Positions 9,401-17,197 of a stretch of DNA of 64,000 nucleotides are shown here, piece after piece. The notes beneath the pieces are model-generated. The model had not been told where the DNA came from. It did not search any database and saw nothing but the letters and a program-made list of their open reading frames with translations. The translations under genes and the position numbers were made by a program. Source of the DNA: Oceanihabitans iliipiscarium (GTDB lineage: Bacteria; Bacteroidota; Bacteroidia; Flavobacteriales; Flavobacteriaceae); assembly GCF_042686125.1 (NCBI RefSeq), contig NZ_JBHUOV010000015.1, forward strand, positions 186,001-250,000, written 5' to 3'. The number at the start of each line of letters is the position of its first letter. Position 1 is the stretch's first letter.

Positions 9401-11875
9401 TTTAATGATATTGATGAGTCATTTATTGAAAGTGGAGGTAATTGTGGTGAATATGCTTTTGTTATTGCACCATCTACTTTCGATTGCTATAGTGTTCAAG
9501 TGACTTTAGAGGGGCAGCCATTACTTATTCAAGAAGGTACAAACCTCGTAAACTTTGATATGAATGGAGCTTATGCTATAGATGTTTTATTGACAAGTAA
9601 TTATACTAATGAAACTTGTAATGGGGCAATTAATGTAGATGTAGACTGCCATATAAGTTGCAATAATTTTCAACCAGATTTTACATTTTCACAAGATCAA
9701 GAGACGGGTTGTCCACTTGGGTTTGTAGGTATTAATAATGGAGATGATTGCCCTGGACAGACTTATCTTTGGGAAGTTTTTGATGATGAGAATGGTAATA
9801 ACAGTATTGATAGTGGTGATATTTCGGTATATCAAACATCAGAAATTAGTTTCGATAGTGACGATTTTTCATTTCCAGATCCATATGCTAATTATATCAT
9901 CCAATTTACCATTTTCGATCCAAATAGTGACTACTCTGAAACACTAATTGTGCCTTGGCCTATTGCAGATACTTGCTATGATAATCCATGTACCGACTTT
10001 GAATTAGATTTCACCTTTTTACAAACCACTCCAGAATTATGTCCTATTGAGTTTGTTGGACAAATAATAGGTGATGTTTGTCAAGGACAAACATATCTGT
10101 GGCAAGTGTTTGACGATGCTAATGGAAACGGTATTTTAACTAACGATGAAGAATTATTCCATACAGATAACATTAGTTTTGATGTGGATGATTTTTCATT
10201 TCCAGACCAAAACGCTAATTATTATATTCAGTTTACTGTTTTCGATCCTAACAGCGATTATTCAGATACACTTACTGTTCAATGGATTATTCCTGCTACA
10301 TGTTATCAAGGCCCTTGTATAGAATGTGATGAAGTGAATGATATTGTACTAAATAGTATTTCTACGGTAGATGATTGTAATAAATTGCAAGTTGCACTTT
10401 CTGAAGAGATTTTGAATTGCTATGATGTTTATGTTTATATAGATGATAATGAAACTCAAATTGAGCCTGGAACCACTCTAATAGAAATTGGTGACGCAGA
10501 TTTGTATACTTTAGTTATAGTAGATGCTTTTAATCCTAGATTAGGTTGTCTAAAGGAAGATTTTGAAATTGAATGCTGTCCAAATTGTGTAGAAGCCTTT
10601 GATATTATTGCTAACTCTATAGTGACAATTGAAGACTGTCATTTTATTCAAATCACAGTTCCACAAGCTTTTACTGGCTGTTTTAATGCTGCCGTAGATA
10701 TGGGAGAGGGACTTATAACATTAGAAACAGGAGTTAATACTATAGAGAATCTTGGAAATGATTTACTCGTTCTCCATGTTTTTGATATAAACAACCTGGA
10801 AGATGCATGCATTAAAAAGGAGGTTGAAATAGAATGTTGTCCGAGTTGTGAAGATGCTTTTGATATTATTGCAAACTCTGTAACCACAATTGAAGACTGT
10901 CATTTTATTCAAATCACAGTTCCACAAGCCTTTAATAGCTGTTTTACTGCTGCAGTAGACATGGGAGATGGTTTTATAGCATTAGAGACAGGAATTAATA
11001 CGATAGAGAATCTTGGAAACAATCAATTCACTCTCTATGTTTTTGATATTAGTAACCCGGAAAATTCTTGTAAGAAAGATGAGGTTGCAATAGAATGTTG
11101 TCCAGATTGCCTAGAAGTGTTTCAGACTATTGCAAACTCTGCTATCACTATAAAAGATTGTCATTTTGTTCAAATTACTGTACCGCAGAATATTAATGAT
11201 TGTTTTTTTGCTACTCTGGGTATAGGAGGTGGTGAAATTCTTTTAGAGACAGGGGTTAATACTTTTGAGTATAATGATAATGAACAATTAGTTTTATACG
11301 TCTATGACTTAAATAATCCAGATGATGCATGTCTTAAAGAAGAGCTTGAATTAATTTGCTGTTCTACATGTTCAGATATAAGACAAAAATTGAGTGATGT
11401 TTTAAGCGATTTATCACCAAATAGTTGTGGTAATTATACTTTAGAAATTCCGCAAGAAATTTTTGATTGTTATAGAATTAGAGTTTTGGTTAATGGTGTT
11501 AGTACAGAAATGGAAACAAGTACATTAGATTTTAGTTTTGAAGAAAATGGAGAGTATCCAATTCTTATTCAACCTATACGAATAGGAGGAGATAGGTGTA
11601 GATCAGTTCAGTCTACTATAGAAGTTGGTTGCTTTTTTAACCGAAACACAGTTTCAATGTATCCTAATCCAGCAGAAAGCAACGTATCCTTTGAGCTAAG
11701 CAAAACTATAGATGAAATATCTCAAATCGTGCTTAAGAATGTTCTCGGTAGAACAGTGATTAATGTTAAAAATAGCACAGATTTAAATGTAAGCTCGCTA
11801 AACTCTGGAATATATTTTGTTACTGTTATTACTAAGCAGAATGATATATATATGAAACGACTTATAGTAAAGTAA
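6449..11875 (+). CDS. Giant T9SS-exported zinc metalloprotease with cysteine-rich repeats
   Basis: The 1808-residue protein has a Sec signal peptide (1-22). A metalloprotease domain (about 90-375) carries HELMHALGF with His236, Glu237 and His240. A downstream SLSHID (His327) and the YLMGP Met-turn candidate (Met343) suggest a leishmanolysin-like zinc site, since the usual third metzincin histidine position (246) is Ser. Next come a region with beta-rich carbohydrate-binding-like sequence, a PKD-like domain near 905-965 (WDFGDGT), one 87-type cysteine repeat (about 982-1073), two 110-residue repeats, five tandem 87-residue repeats, and a type A sorting domain (about 1734-1808, starting SMYPNPAESN, ending MKRLIVK). 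It is probably secreted or anchored through T9SS. Monocistronic, with a strong terminator. Substrate unknown. Confidence 0.88.
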   Translation: MIKKYSFLLTILGLLLSIFSQAQNTNIQCSPVTENFKSVKFCENENHYSQDKSGNRIHSLENEFIDRFGNKFHKKINKNINEAGRAVTDTPDYISPDGLFALYLADPDGVVNEDNFTTLNSQGDAYRNVLAQLFADVESLIIENGAASMEPVKFEIRSFSATDGPLGAASSYYDTAGFPEGSVIAGNVWKAINSGVNDPNEWDGYIRINFSFNWFTDFNNPTSISNEVDMYGVLLHELMHALGFASGIDASGSPELGFYYPYDTLLKTESGTDVIVNSGSIWSFNPALNTSLLTSGCESPVTGIRLGDANFPVFAPDTFFPGTSLSHIDRNDDCLLPSDEYLMGPGTGSGETNRLDVDQINVLCDLNYLVSNSYGHANVVEFGNPAIVTNVSNVNVLNLPGCNPVVFGGDDIPNIGVFDNCDDTIVQINEADLLNNDTGSNLSVSNLTDPSGNELIVDSGVAPNRIFLYNPTYPDLGTVQLRYQPMDDQGNFGNYTYVDIEIIACPGAEFGCTNSDPCNLICNPHIIHETLDSDSACQYLNNIPIGWRLAFSTPDWLPDNPSCENTSTGIRNYNVLPGDFGGRISFGGGINEVNNGEVDMWTEGISTSVKSVQPNTKYLLSYHKNDGINTNLEGNITGGRRLSYAIGLNVTLSKPFGSFPSSTADSYYYHDVATGTFTDSNTNIEDFENNHTNILVDNTVTQNWSQTVVSFTSPADIENEFLNFSHPVNGAFYSLGIDYPTITSLYILAIDGVELIEDRLHQTPTNYLVDCGTTHTIGIDLCDVTNMQYQWWDVTNPGTPVRLTDLVDSSGDYDADGILITNPATQYNIESVNANGSQIVLSDILGPVNLQLRRVFPVTFGGDSNLVINNNLTAADSIVDVAVSINSGGIPADAGFSSSLNLSNCLFSFQSNETYDMHEWDFGDGTVISGVGTDDNFVNPTHGYASGGSYLVTHTVSNECGSISSTQSVFAFCTPPPCTNCESVFNDIDESFIESGGNCGEYAFVIAPSTFDCYSVQVTLEGQPLLIQEGTNLVNFDMNGAYAIDVLLTSNYTNETCNGAINVDVDCHISCNNFQPDFTFSQDQETGCPLGFVGINNGDDCPGQTYLWEVFDDENGNNSIDSGDISVYQTSEISFDSDDFSFPDPYANYIIQFTIFDPNSDYSETLIVPWPIADTCYDNPCTDFELDFTFLQTTPELCPIEFVGQIIGDVCQGQTYLWQVFDDANGNGILTNDEELFHTDNISFDVDDFSFPDQNANYYIQFTVFDPNSDYSDTLTVQWIIPATCYQGPCIECDEVNDIVLNSISTVDDCNKLQVALSEEILNCYDVYVYIDDNETQIEPGTTLIEIGDADLYTLVIVDAFNPRLGCLKEDFEIECCPNCVEAFDIIANSIVTIEDCHFIQITVPQAFTGCFNAAVDMGEGLITLETGVNTIENLGNDLLVLHVFDINNLEDACIKKEVEIECCPSCEDAFDIIANSVTTIEDCHFIQITVPQAFNSCFTAAVDMGDGFIALETGINTIENLGNNQFTLYVFDISNPENSCKKDEVAIECCPDCLEVFQTIANSAITIKDCHFVQITVPQNINDCFFATLGIGGGEILLETGVNTFEYNDNEQLVLYVYDLNNPDDACLKEELELICCSTCSDIRQKLSDVLSDLSPNSCGNYTLEIPQEIFDCYRIRVLVNGVSTEMETSTLDFSFEENGEYPILIQPIRIGGDRCRSVQSTIEVGCFFNRNTVSMYPNPAESNVSFELSKTIDEISQIVLKNVLGRTVINVKNSTDLNVSSLNSGIYFVTVITKQNDIYMKRLIVK
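9668..10327 (+). repeat. Two tandem 110-residue repeats within the giant protease
   Basis: Two exactly 330-bp units (9668-9997 and 9998-10327) encode similar 110-residue segments, recognisable by DFTF near the start, the shared GQTYLW, then DDFSFPD and FDPNSDY. They end in CY-x-x-PC and abut the 87-residue repeats without a linker. Acidic loops such as DDENGNNSIDSGD look like calcium-binding loops; that is inference. Confidence 0.85.
10328..11632 (+). repeat. Five tandem 87-residue cysteine-rich repeats within the giant protease
   Basis: Units start at 10328, 10589, 10850, 11111 and 11372, each exactly 261 bp. In the first four units Cys occurs at unit positions 17, 31, 74, 83, 84 and 87, the unit ending in a CC-x-x-C motif (for example ECCPNC). 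The fifth is divergent with shifted cysteines but the same length. Units two and three are the most alike, including at DNA level (IEDCHFIQITVPQAF shared). A sixth, more distant copy lies at about 9392-9667. Confidence 0.9.
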
Positions 11876-11883
11876 ACAAATAA

Positions 11884-11921
11884 AAAAAAGCCCAATATCT
11901 TATAGAATATTGGGCTTTTTT
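11884..11921 (+). terminator. Rho-independent terminator of the giant protease gene
   Basis: A perfect inverted repeat, 11884-11898 with 11907-11921 (core GCCCAATAT / ATATTGGGC), with an 8-base loop, flanked by A and T tracts, begins 9 bp after the stop codon. The A/T flanks make it usable in both directions. Confidence 0.9.
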
Positions 11922-11942
11922 ATTTGAATTAATTATCATTTT

Positions 11943-12109
11943 TTAAGAAACATGCGACGATAAGCAAGCAATTAATGGTTTGAAATCTTCCGAAGTATTA
12001 TATAAATGACAAGAAATTCTAATATAATTTCCTCTGAATGATACAAATATTTTGCTACCGAATAAATCCTTTTTCAAAGCCTGAAGACCTATTTGATCTG
12101 GAAGTTTAA
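11943..12109 (-). pseudogene. C-terminal remnant of a class V aminotransferase-type PLP enzyme
   Basis: Reading leftward from the junction at 12109, the frame encodes about 55 residues (GFKLPDQIGLQALKK, then KIFVSFRGNYIRISCHLYNT) followed by a stop at 11943. The pattern VSFRG-x-x-IR-x-S-x-HLYN-x-x-ED is typical of the last part of class V aminotransferases/cysteine-desulfurase-like PLP enzymes. No PLP-lysine region precedes it: upstream the sequence switches abruptly to Nudix sequence in another frame. The open frame from an ATG at 12149 merely runs out of frame through the Nudix fragment and joins this tail, so I treat it as a gene fragment, not a functional gene. Confidence 0.7.
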
Positions 12110-12186
12110 AACCACACATGAGCTGTGTTATGATAATATTTTTTTGCATGAATTAAGGATTTTAACTCAGAGTTTCCAGTAGGAAA
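12110..12186. repeat. 77-bp near-identical patch, copy B (inside the Nudix remnant)
   Basis: This is the partner of 6271-6347: same orientation, 75 of 77 bases identical, 5.8 kb apart, flanking the giant protease gene. Its left edge coincides with the junction to aminotransferase-derived sequence. Confidence 0.95.
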
Positions 12187-12222
12187 ACCTTCGCTATTTA
12201 CAATATCTATGCGCTCATCCAT
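12110..12222 (-). pseudogene. N-terminal remnant of a second Nudix hydrolase gene
   Basis: From an ATG at 12222 the frame encodes 38 residues (MDERIDIVNSEGFPTGNSEL ... NTAHVW) homologous to the N-terminus of the Nudix protein at 5829-6383. It then meets a TAA two codons later at the junction with the aminotransferase remnant. The Nudix box is absent. This copy keeps the ATG that the longer copy lacks. It lies 99 bp upstream-side of the M42 peptidase stop. Confidence 0.8.
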
Positions 12223-12321
12223 ATTAAATAGTTTGTATAAGCATGGATGAACATGAAATATCAGATTTAAAATCTACTGCAGTATTAAACAGGAGACATG
12301 AAATTCTTATAGCATTCATTC

Positions 12322-13410
12322 TTACTTAAAATAACTAAACGTTTCTCCATCTTTAATATTAAGAAGTGTTTCATAAATCATTTTAATCACATTTTCAACA
12401 TCTTCACGATGTACCATTTCTACTGTGGTATGCATATAGCGTAATGGTAAAGAAATTAAAGCAGAAGCGACACCTCCATTACTGTAAGCAAAAGCATCTG
12501 TATCTGTTCCAGTTGATCTTGAAAGTGCAGAACGTTGAAAAGGAATTTTATGGCTTTCGGCTGTGTCAGTAATTAAATCACGTAGTTTTTGTTGTACTGC
12601 AGGTGCATAGGCTACTACAGGACCTTTTCCCATTTCTAAATGACCTTCTTTCTTTTTATCAATCATTGGTGTTGTGGTGTCATGAGTGACATCAGTAACA
12701 ATAGCAACATTCGGTTTTATCGTTTCAGTAATCATTTGTGCACCACGAAGTCCAATTTCTTCTTGCACAGAATTAGTTATATATAATCCAAAAGGTAAAG
12801 ACTTTTTATTTTCGTGAAGTAAGCGTGCGACTTCAGCAATCATAAAACCTCCCATTCTATTATCTAAAGCACGACACACAAATTTGTCATTATTCAGGAT
12901 GTGAAATTCATCAGGATAAGTAATAACGCAACCTACATGTACGCCTAGTTTTTCAACCTCTTCTTTTGTTGCACAACCACAATCAATAAAAATATTGTCT
13001 GGTTTTGGTGCTTCTTCTTTAGCTCGATTTCTAGTATGAATTGCAGGCCATCCAAATACACCTTTAACGATGCCTTTTTTGGTGTGGATATTCACCACTT
13101 TACTTGGTGCAATTTGATGATCACTTCCACCATTTCGAATCACATAAATTAAGCCATTATCACTTATATAATTAACATACCATGAAATTTCATCTGCATG
13201 TCCTTCAATAACTACTTTGTATTTTGCCTTAGGATTAATGACACCTACTGCAGTTCCGTAAGTATCTGTTATGAACTCATCAACATAGGGTTTTAGATAA
13301 TTCATCCATAGTTTTTGTCCATCCCATTCATAACCTGTTGGTGCTGCATTATTTAAATATTTTTCTAAAAAGTTTAATGATTTTTTGTTGAGGATACTCT
13401 TTTTTGCCAT
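12322..13410 (-). CDS. M42-family metallopeptidase (tetrahedral-aminopeptidase type)
   Basis: The 362-residue cytosolic enzyme shows the metal-ligand segments of the M42 family: GHADEISWYV, the RALDNRMGG block with its bridging Asp, QEEIGLRGA carrying the catalytic Glu pair, and DVTHDTT. M42 enzymes are dinuclear (Zn/Co) aminopeptidases that form dodecameric tetrahedra; older annotations call them endoglucanase M. Length matches the family (about 350-365). It is transcribed alone, divergent from the DUF4294 gene with a 113-bp shared intergenic region. Confidence 0.92.
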   Translation of the reverse strand: MAKKSILNKKSLNFLEKYLNNAAPTGYEWDGQKLWMNYLKPYVDEFITDTYGTAVGVINPKAKYKVVIEGHADEISWYVNYISDNGLIYVIRNGGSDHQIAPSKVVNIHTKKGIVKGVFGWPAIHTRNRAKEEAPKPDNIFIDCGCATKEEVEKLGVHVGCVITYPDEFHILNNDKFVCRALDNRMGGFMIAEVARLLHENKKSLPFGLYITNSVQEEIGLRGAQMITETIKPNVAIVTDVTHDTTTPMIDKKKEGHLEMGKGPVVAYAPAVQQKLRDLITDTAESHKIPFQRSALSRSTGTDTDAFAYSNGGVASALISLPLRYMHTTVEMVHREDVENVIKMIYETLLNIKDGETFSYFK

Positions 13411-13523
13411 CTGTATTTATTTTTCACTAAAATAATAATATTAATAGGAATTTAAGGTTTATAGATAAGTAAATTATTAATTTTGAATATCCTTTTGGAA
13501 CGATTTTAGTATCAGATATAATA

Positions 13524-14222
13524 ATGAGAACAATTAGTTACATTTTATTACTATTTCCTATGTTGCTCTTCGCTCAGGTTAATGAAGTTGAGCAGGATTC
13601 TACAGCATATGAATATATTATAATTGATGGCGATTCTATACCAAGAGCTAAAATAGATTTAGAAGAAGTGATGCTACTTCATAAATTAGAATTTAACGGC
13701 AAGGAAGATCGCAGGCGTTATTTGATTTTGAGACGAAAAACTATAAAGGTGTATCCTTATGCTAAATTAGCTGCAGAACGTTTGCAAACGATGCAAAAAA
13801 GAATGGATGCTATAGACCGAAAAAGCGCTAAAAAAAAATACGCCAAACGTATTCAAAAATACATTGAAGGCGAGTTTTCTGAAGAACTTAAAAACTTAAC
13901 TAGAACCGAAGGTCAGATACTTGTTAAACTTATTCATCGGCAAACGGGCCATACAGCTTTCGATTTAATAAAAGAATTGCGTAGTGGTTGGCGTGCGTTT
14001 TGGTTTAATAATACCGCTAATTTATTCGATATTTCTTTGAAACGAGAGTTTGATCCTCTTAATGAAAAAGAAGATTATTTAATAGAAGACATCTTACAGC
14101 GAAACTTTCAGTCTGGGAATTTAGAAGAACAAAAACCAGCAATTCCTATTGATTTCTTTGCGCTTACTAATAAATGGATGAAGCCTACATCTGCTGCTGC
14201 AGGAGAAAAGGTGAAGCTTTAA
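13524..14222 (+). CDS. DUF4294 domain-containing secreted protein
   Basis: The 232-residue protein starts with a signal peptide (1-17, LLLFPMLLFAQ). The conserved block VYPYAKLAAERLQTM, then KRIQKYIEGEFSEELKNLTRTEGQILVKLIHRQ (quoted in parts: LTRTEGQILVKLIHRQTGH), is the hallmark of DUF4294, a Bacteroidota-specific family of unknown function. The charged, helical composition suggests a periplasmic protein. A TAATTTTG at 13478-13485 could be the -7 element. The hemolysin III gene follows after 13 bp, so the two are likely cotranscribed. Confidence 0.82.
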   Translation: MRTISYILLLFPMLLFAQVNEVEQDSTAYEYIIIDGDSIPRAKIDLEEVMLLHKLEFNGKEDRRRYLILRRKTIKVYPYAKLAAERLQTMQKRMDAIDRKSAKKKYAKRIQKYIEGEFSEELKNLTRTEGQILVKLIHRQTGHTAFDLIKELRSGWRAFWFNNTANLFDISLKREFDPLNEKEDYLIEDILQRNFQSGNLEEQKPAIPIDFFALTNKWMKPTSAAAGEKVKL

Positions 14223-14235
14223 TTATAAAATACGA

Positions 14236-14862
14236 ATGCGAATACAAACAGCTTTTGAAGAGCAACTCAATACATTCTCTCATGCTATTGGTGCAATATT
14301 AGGTGTTGTAGGTCTAATTTTACTTCTTGTATTTAACTCTCACAAAACAGAGTGGAGCTTATTTAGTGTCATTGTTTATGGTATATCAATTATTGTATTA
14401 TTTACGGCTTCTACTTTATATCATTATGTAAAGCATGAAAAACATAAACACTATTTTAGAATTTTAGACCACATCAGTATTTATATTCTTATTGCTGGTA
14501 CTTATACACCTGTTTTACTCATTTCTTTGCAGGATAGTCTAGGTTGGCCACTTTTTTGGATGGTCTGGGGAATAGCACTTTTTGGAGTGCTTTTAAAACT
14601 CTTTTTCACAGGACGTTTTGAGACGTTTTCTGTACTTCTATACTTAGCAATGGGCTGGTTAGTTGTTTTTGATTTTAATCATTTGACTGAAGTAATAGGT
14701 AGTCAAGGAATTTTGTTTTTGTTTGCTGGTGGACTAGCTTATACTGGAGGCATTATTTTTTATGCTATCGATAAAATACCATACAACCATGTGATTTGGC
14801 ATCTATTTGTGTTGGCTGGTGCAGTATTTCATTTTTTCATGGTTTTTGGATATATCATCTAG
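14236..14862 (+). CDS. Hemolysin III / PAQR-family membrane protein (TrhA-like)
   Basis: The 208-residue protein has seven predicted membrane segments and the PAQR/hemolysin III signatures: N-terminal EEQLNTFSHAIGAILGV, STLYHYVKHEKHKHYFRILDHISIY (in parts: STLYHYV, RILDHISIY), and a C-terminal histidine segment HVIWHLFVLAGAVFHFF. The conserved Ser, Asp and His residues form a metal-dependent site in PAQR proteins. Bacterial members (TrhA, YqfA) affect membrane fluidity homeostasis; hemolysis is not its established role. Follows the DUF4294 gene closely. Confidence 0.9.
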   Translation: MRIQTAFEEQLNTFSHAIGAILGVVGLILLLVFNSHKTEWSLFSVIVYGISIIVLFTASTLYHYVKHEKHKHYFRILDHISIYILIAGTYTPVLLISLQDSLGWPLFWMVWGIALFGVLLKLFFTGRFETFSVLLYLAMGWLVVFDFNHLTEVIGSQGILFLFAGGLAYTGGIIFYAIDKIPYNHVIWHLFVLAGAVFHFFMVFGYII

Positions 14863-15037
14863 ATTAAATTTGAAACAGGCTAATGACTCTTTCTGCTGAA
14901 TAATTACCGAGCATCACTATGCAATAAATTAGTATATTTATGCAAATAAAATACTAAAGTCGTTTTTTTGTTTTATCTGTCTAAAGGGTGTGTGAAATGG
15001 CTTAAAAATCATAATAGAATTGGTTAATTTTTTTAAA

Positions 15038-16768
15038 ATGATAATGATAAGGAGAATCTTACTTTTATGTTGCTTTATATTTAGTGTGACGGCTAAAGCT
15101 CAAATTAGTTTTGCTGATCAGGCTAGTGGTTTAGGGCTAGATGCTGCGTGTGGAACCACTATTTTTGGAAATGGAATTACGTTTTACGATTTCAATAGTG
15201 ATGGATGGGATGATGTGACTATAAATACTGAGTCTGGAGAAAGTCTTCGTTTTTTTGAAAATTTAAATGGAACTTTTCAAGAAATATTTCTTGAGATCCC
15301 AGATTTTATCGCGCAAACAAAACAAGTAAATTGGGTCGATTTTGATAATGATGGCGATAAAGATTTGTTTGTTACCAGTGACCTTAATGGGAATAAACTT
15401 TTTGAAAATGTTGGCGATTTAGTGTTTCAAGATATTACAGCTGCTTCAGGGATTAGTTTAGAAATAACGTCGTCTTTTGGTGCTTCTTGGGGCGATTATA
15501 ATAATGATGGTTTTCTGGATTTATTTATATCAAATAAAACGCCTTTATTAAGTAATAAACTTTATAGGAATAATGGCGACCATACATTTACAGATGTAAG
15601 TACTGAAGCTGGAATTAGCCCTGACGGTCATGGCTCTTTTTGTGCTGCTTTTTTCGATTTCAATAATGATGGTTTTCAAGATATTTATATCTCTAATGAT
15701 CGCGACTTTAATCCAAATATCTTATATAAAAACAATGGTGATGGTACTTTTGCTGACGTTAGTGAATCTTCTGGAACTAATGCCGCAATTGATGCGATGA
15801 CTGTTACTATAGGTGATTTTAACAACGATGGCTGGTTTGATATATATGTCACAAATGGCATTCCAGGTAATGTGCTTTATAAAAATAATGGTGATGAAAC
15901 GTTTACAGACATTGCTCTAGAATCTGGAACTACTTTTAATAGTGTGAGTTGGGGTGCTTCATTTCTTGATGCTGATAATGATATGGATTTAGATTTGTAT
16001 GTATGTGGTTCATTTGATGCTTCTATTGAAGATTATTTAAATGGTGGGTTTTATATCAATAATAACGATGAAACATTTAATTTGAACAATGAAAGTTTTC
16101 CGGGAGATAATAGAGCAAGTTATTCTAGTGCGCTAGGTGATATTGATAATGATGGCTATCCAGAAATTGTAGTTGCTAATAGTAATGATGAAAATGTGTT
16201 TTTATGGAAAAACAATACGGCAACAACAAACAATTGGTTAAAAATAAATCTTGAAGGCGTAGAAAGTAATAGAGATGGAGTAGGTTCTGTTATTGAAATT
16301 TCAACCGATGGAAACAAGCAATACAATTACACACTTTGTGGTGAAGGCTATTTGTCTCAAAACTCTGCGACTGAAATGTTTGGATTAGGGACTCATTCAA
16401 GTGTCGATTATGTTAAAGTCACTTGGTTGAGTGGAGCTGTAGATGTATTGAATAATGTTACAGCCAATCAAACTTTACACATAGTTGAAGGTTCTAATCC
16501 TCAATTATCAATCGATGAATTTGAAAGCTCTAATAGAATAAAAATTTATCCAAATCCAGTAAAAAACACCTTGTTTTTAGAGACGAATACATTCTTAGAT
16601 AATTCTATTTTTAATGTAGAAATTGTATCAATCTTAGGACAAAAACAAAGGGTTGCTTATCAAAATAAGTCTAATAAAATTAATGTGTCTAATTTTAGTA
16701 ATGGCTTATATTTTTTAAAGCTTACAACAAGTAATGGGCAAATCATTCAAAAGTTTATAAAAGAATAG
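15038..16768 (+). CDS. FG-GAP/VCBS repeat protein with ASPIC/UnbV domain and T9SS sorting domain
   Basis: I choose the ATG at 15038 over an upstream in-frame TTG at 15020; this gives 576 residues with a signal peptide ending AKAQ. Seven D-x-N/D-x-D-G-x-x-D loops (e.g. DFDNDGDKDLFV, DYNNDGFLDLF, DIDNDGYPEIVV) are spaced about 50 residues apart and would form a calcium-binding beta-propeller. An ASPIC/UnbV segment (about 400-480; ENVFLWKNN to GLGTHSSVDYVKVTW) follows. The last ~75 residues (IKIYPNPVKN ... IIQKFIKE) are a type A T9SS sorting domain. It resembles the CRTAC1 family. Likely exported to the cell surface; ligand unknown. Confidence 0.88.
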   Translation: MIMIRRILLLCCFIFSVTAKAQISFADQASGLGLDAACGTTIFGNGITFYDFNSDGWDDVTINTESGESLRFFENLNGTFQEIFLEIPDFIAQTKQVNWVDFDNDGDKDLFVTSDLNGNKLFENVGDLVFQDITAASGISLEITSSFGASWGDYNNDGFLDLFISNKTPLLSNKLYRNNGDHTFTDVSTEAGISPDGHGSFCAAFFDFNNDGFQDIYISNDRDFNPNILYKNNGDGTFADVSESSGTNAAIDAMTVTIGDFNNDGWFDIYVTNGIPGNVLYKNNGDETFTDIALESGTTFNSVSWGASFLDADNDMDLDLYVCGSFDASIEDYLNGGFYINNNDETFNLNNESFPGDNRASYSSALGDIDNDGYPEIVVANSNDENVFLWKNNTATTNNWLKINLEGVESNRDGVGSVIEISTDGNKQYNYTLCGEGYLSQNSATEMFGLGTHSSVDYVKVTWLSGAVDVLNNVTANQTLHIVEGSNPQLSIDEFESSNRIKIYPNPVKNTLFLETNTFLDNSIFNVEIVSILGQKQRVAYQNKSNKINVSNFSNGLYFLKLTTSNGQIIQKFIKE

Positions 16769-16771
16769 CGC

Positions 16772-17197
16772 TTATTTAATCACTTCTTTATACTCCTCAA
16801 AAAATGCTTCAAAAAGACTCATATTGGTATTAAAAAACACCATCACCTCTTGCCATGTGTTCTTATTATGAATTGATACTTTTTGAGTTAACGGAATGTA
16901 GATGCGTGATATTTCTTTACCATTATCTAAAAAGTACTCTTCTTCAAAAATAGCCTCTGGTAAATATTCATTTTGTAAAATAGATTTTAAAGCCTGTAAT
17001 TTTTCCCAATAGGTAATCCTATTTTCTAGGTCATCTTCCAAGTCTAAAGCCACTAAAGCCGATTTAGTATCAAAATGAAATTTAAAACTAAAGCCTTTAA
17101 TTTTAGTGTCATATAAAATCCATTTCCTTGGAAAGGATTTTCCAAAACTGGTCCAGAATTGCTGTCGTATTTGTCTTGATTCTTCTTTAGAAAACAT
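16772..17197 (-). CDS. DUF4268 domain-containing protein
   Basis: The 141-residue soluble protein begins RQIRQQFWTSFGKSF and contains GFSFKFHFDTKSALVAL, the pattern of DUF4268. That domain occurs alone and as a C-terminal part of some endonuclease-like proteins, but its function is not established and no nuclease motif is visible here. Its first base coincides with the last base of the ZIP transporter stop codon, so the two are translationally close and probably in one operon with the methyltransferase upstream. Confidence 0.8.
   Translation of the reverse strand: MFSKEESRQIRQQFWTSFGKSFPRKWILYDTKIKGFSFKFHFDTKSALVALDLEDDLENRITYWEKLQALKSILQNEYLPEAIFEEEYFLDNGKEISRIYIPLTQKVSIHNKNTWQEVMVFFNTNMSLFEAFFEEYKEVIK

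Noticed and set aside
11943..12149. Continuous 68-codon open frame across the Nudix/aminotransferase junction as a real small gene
   Set aside because: Its first 12 codons read Nudix DNA out of frame and only the tail matches a protein family, so it is better explained as a scar.
12243..12329. 28-codon plus-strand open frame starting ATG at 12243
   Set aside because: Short, overlaps the end of the M42 gene on the other strand, no recognisable family and no promoter. It could be a relic in the rearranged region but cannot be supported as a gene.
16772..17197. Defence-system component, because DUF4268 appears in some endonuclease-like proteins
   Set aside because: It is a lone domain in an operon with a ZIP transporter and a methyltransferase without DNA-modification motifs; no nuclease or helicase partner is near.
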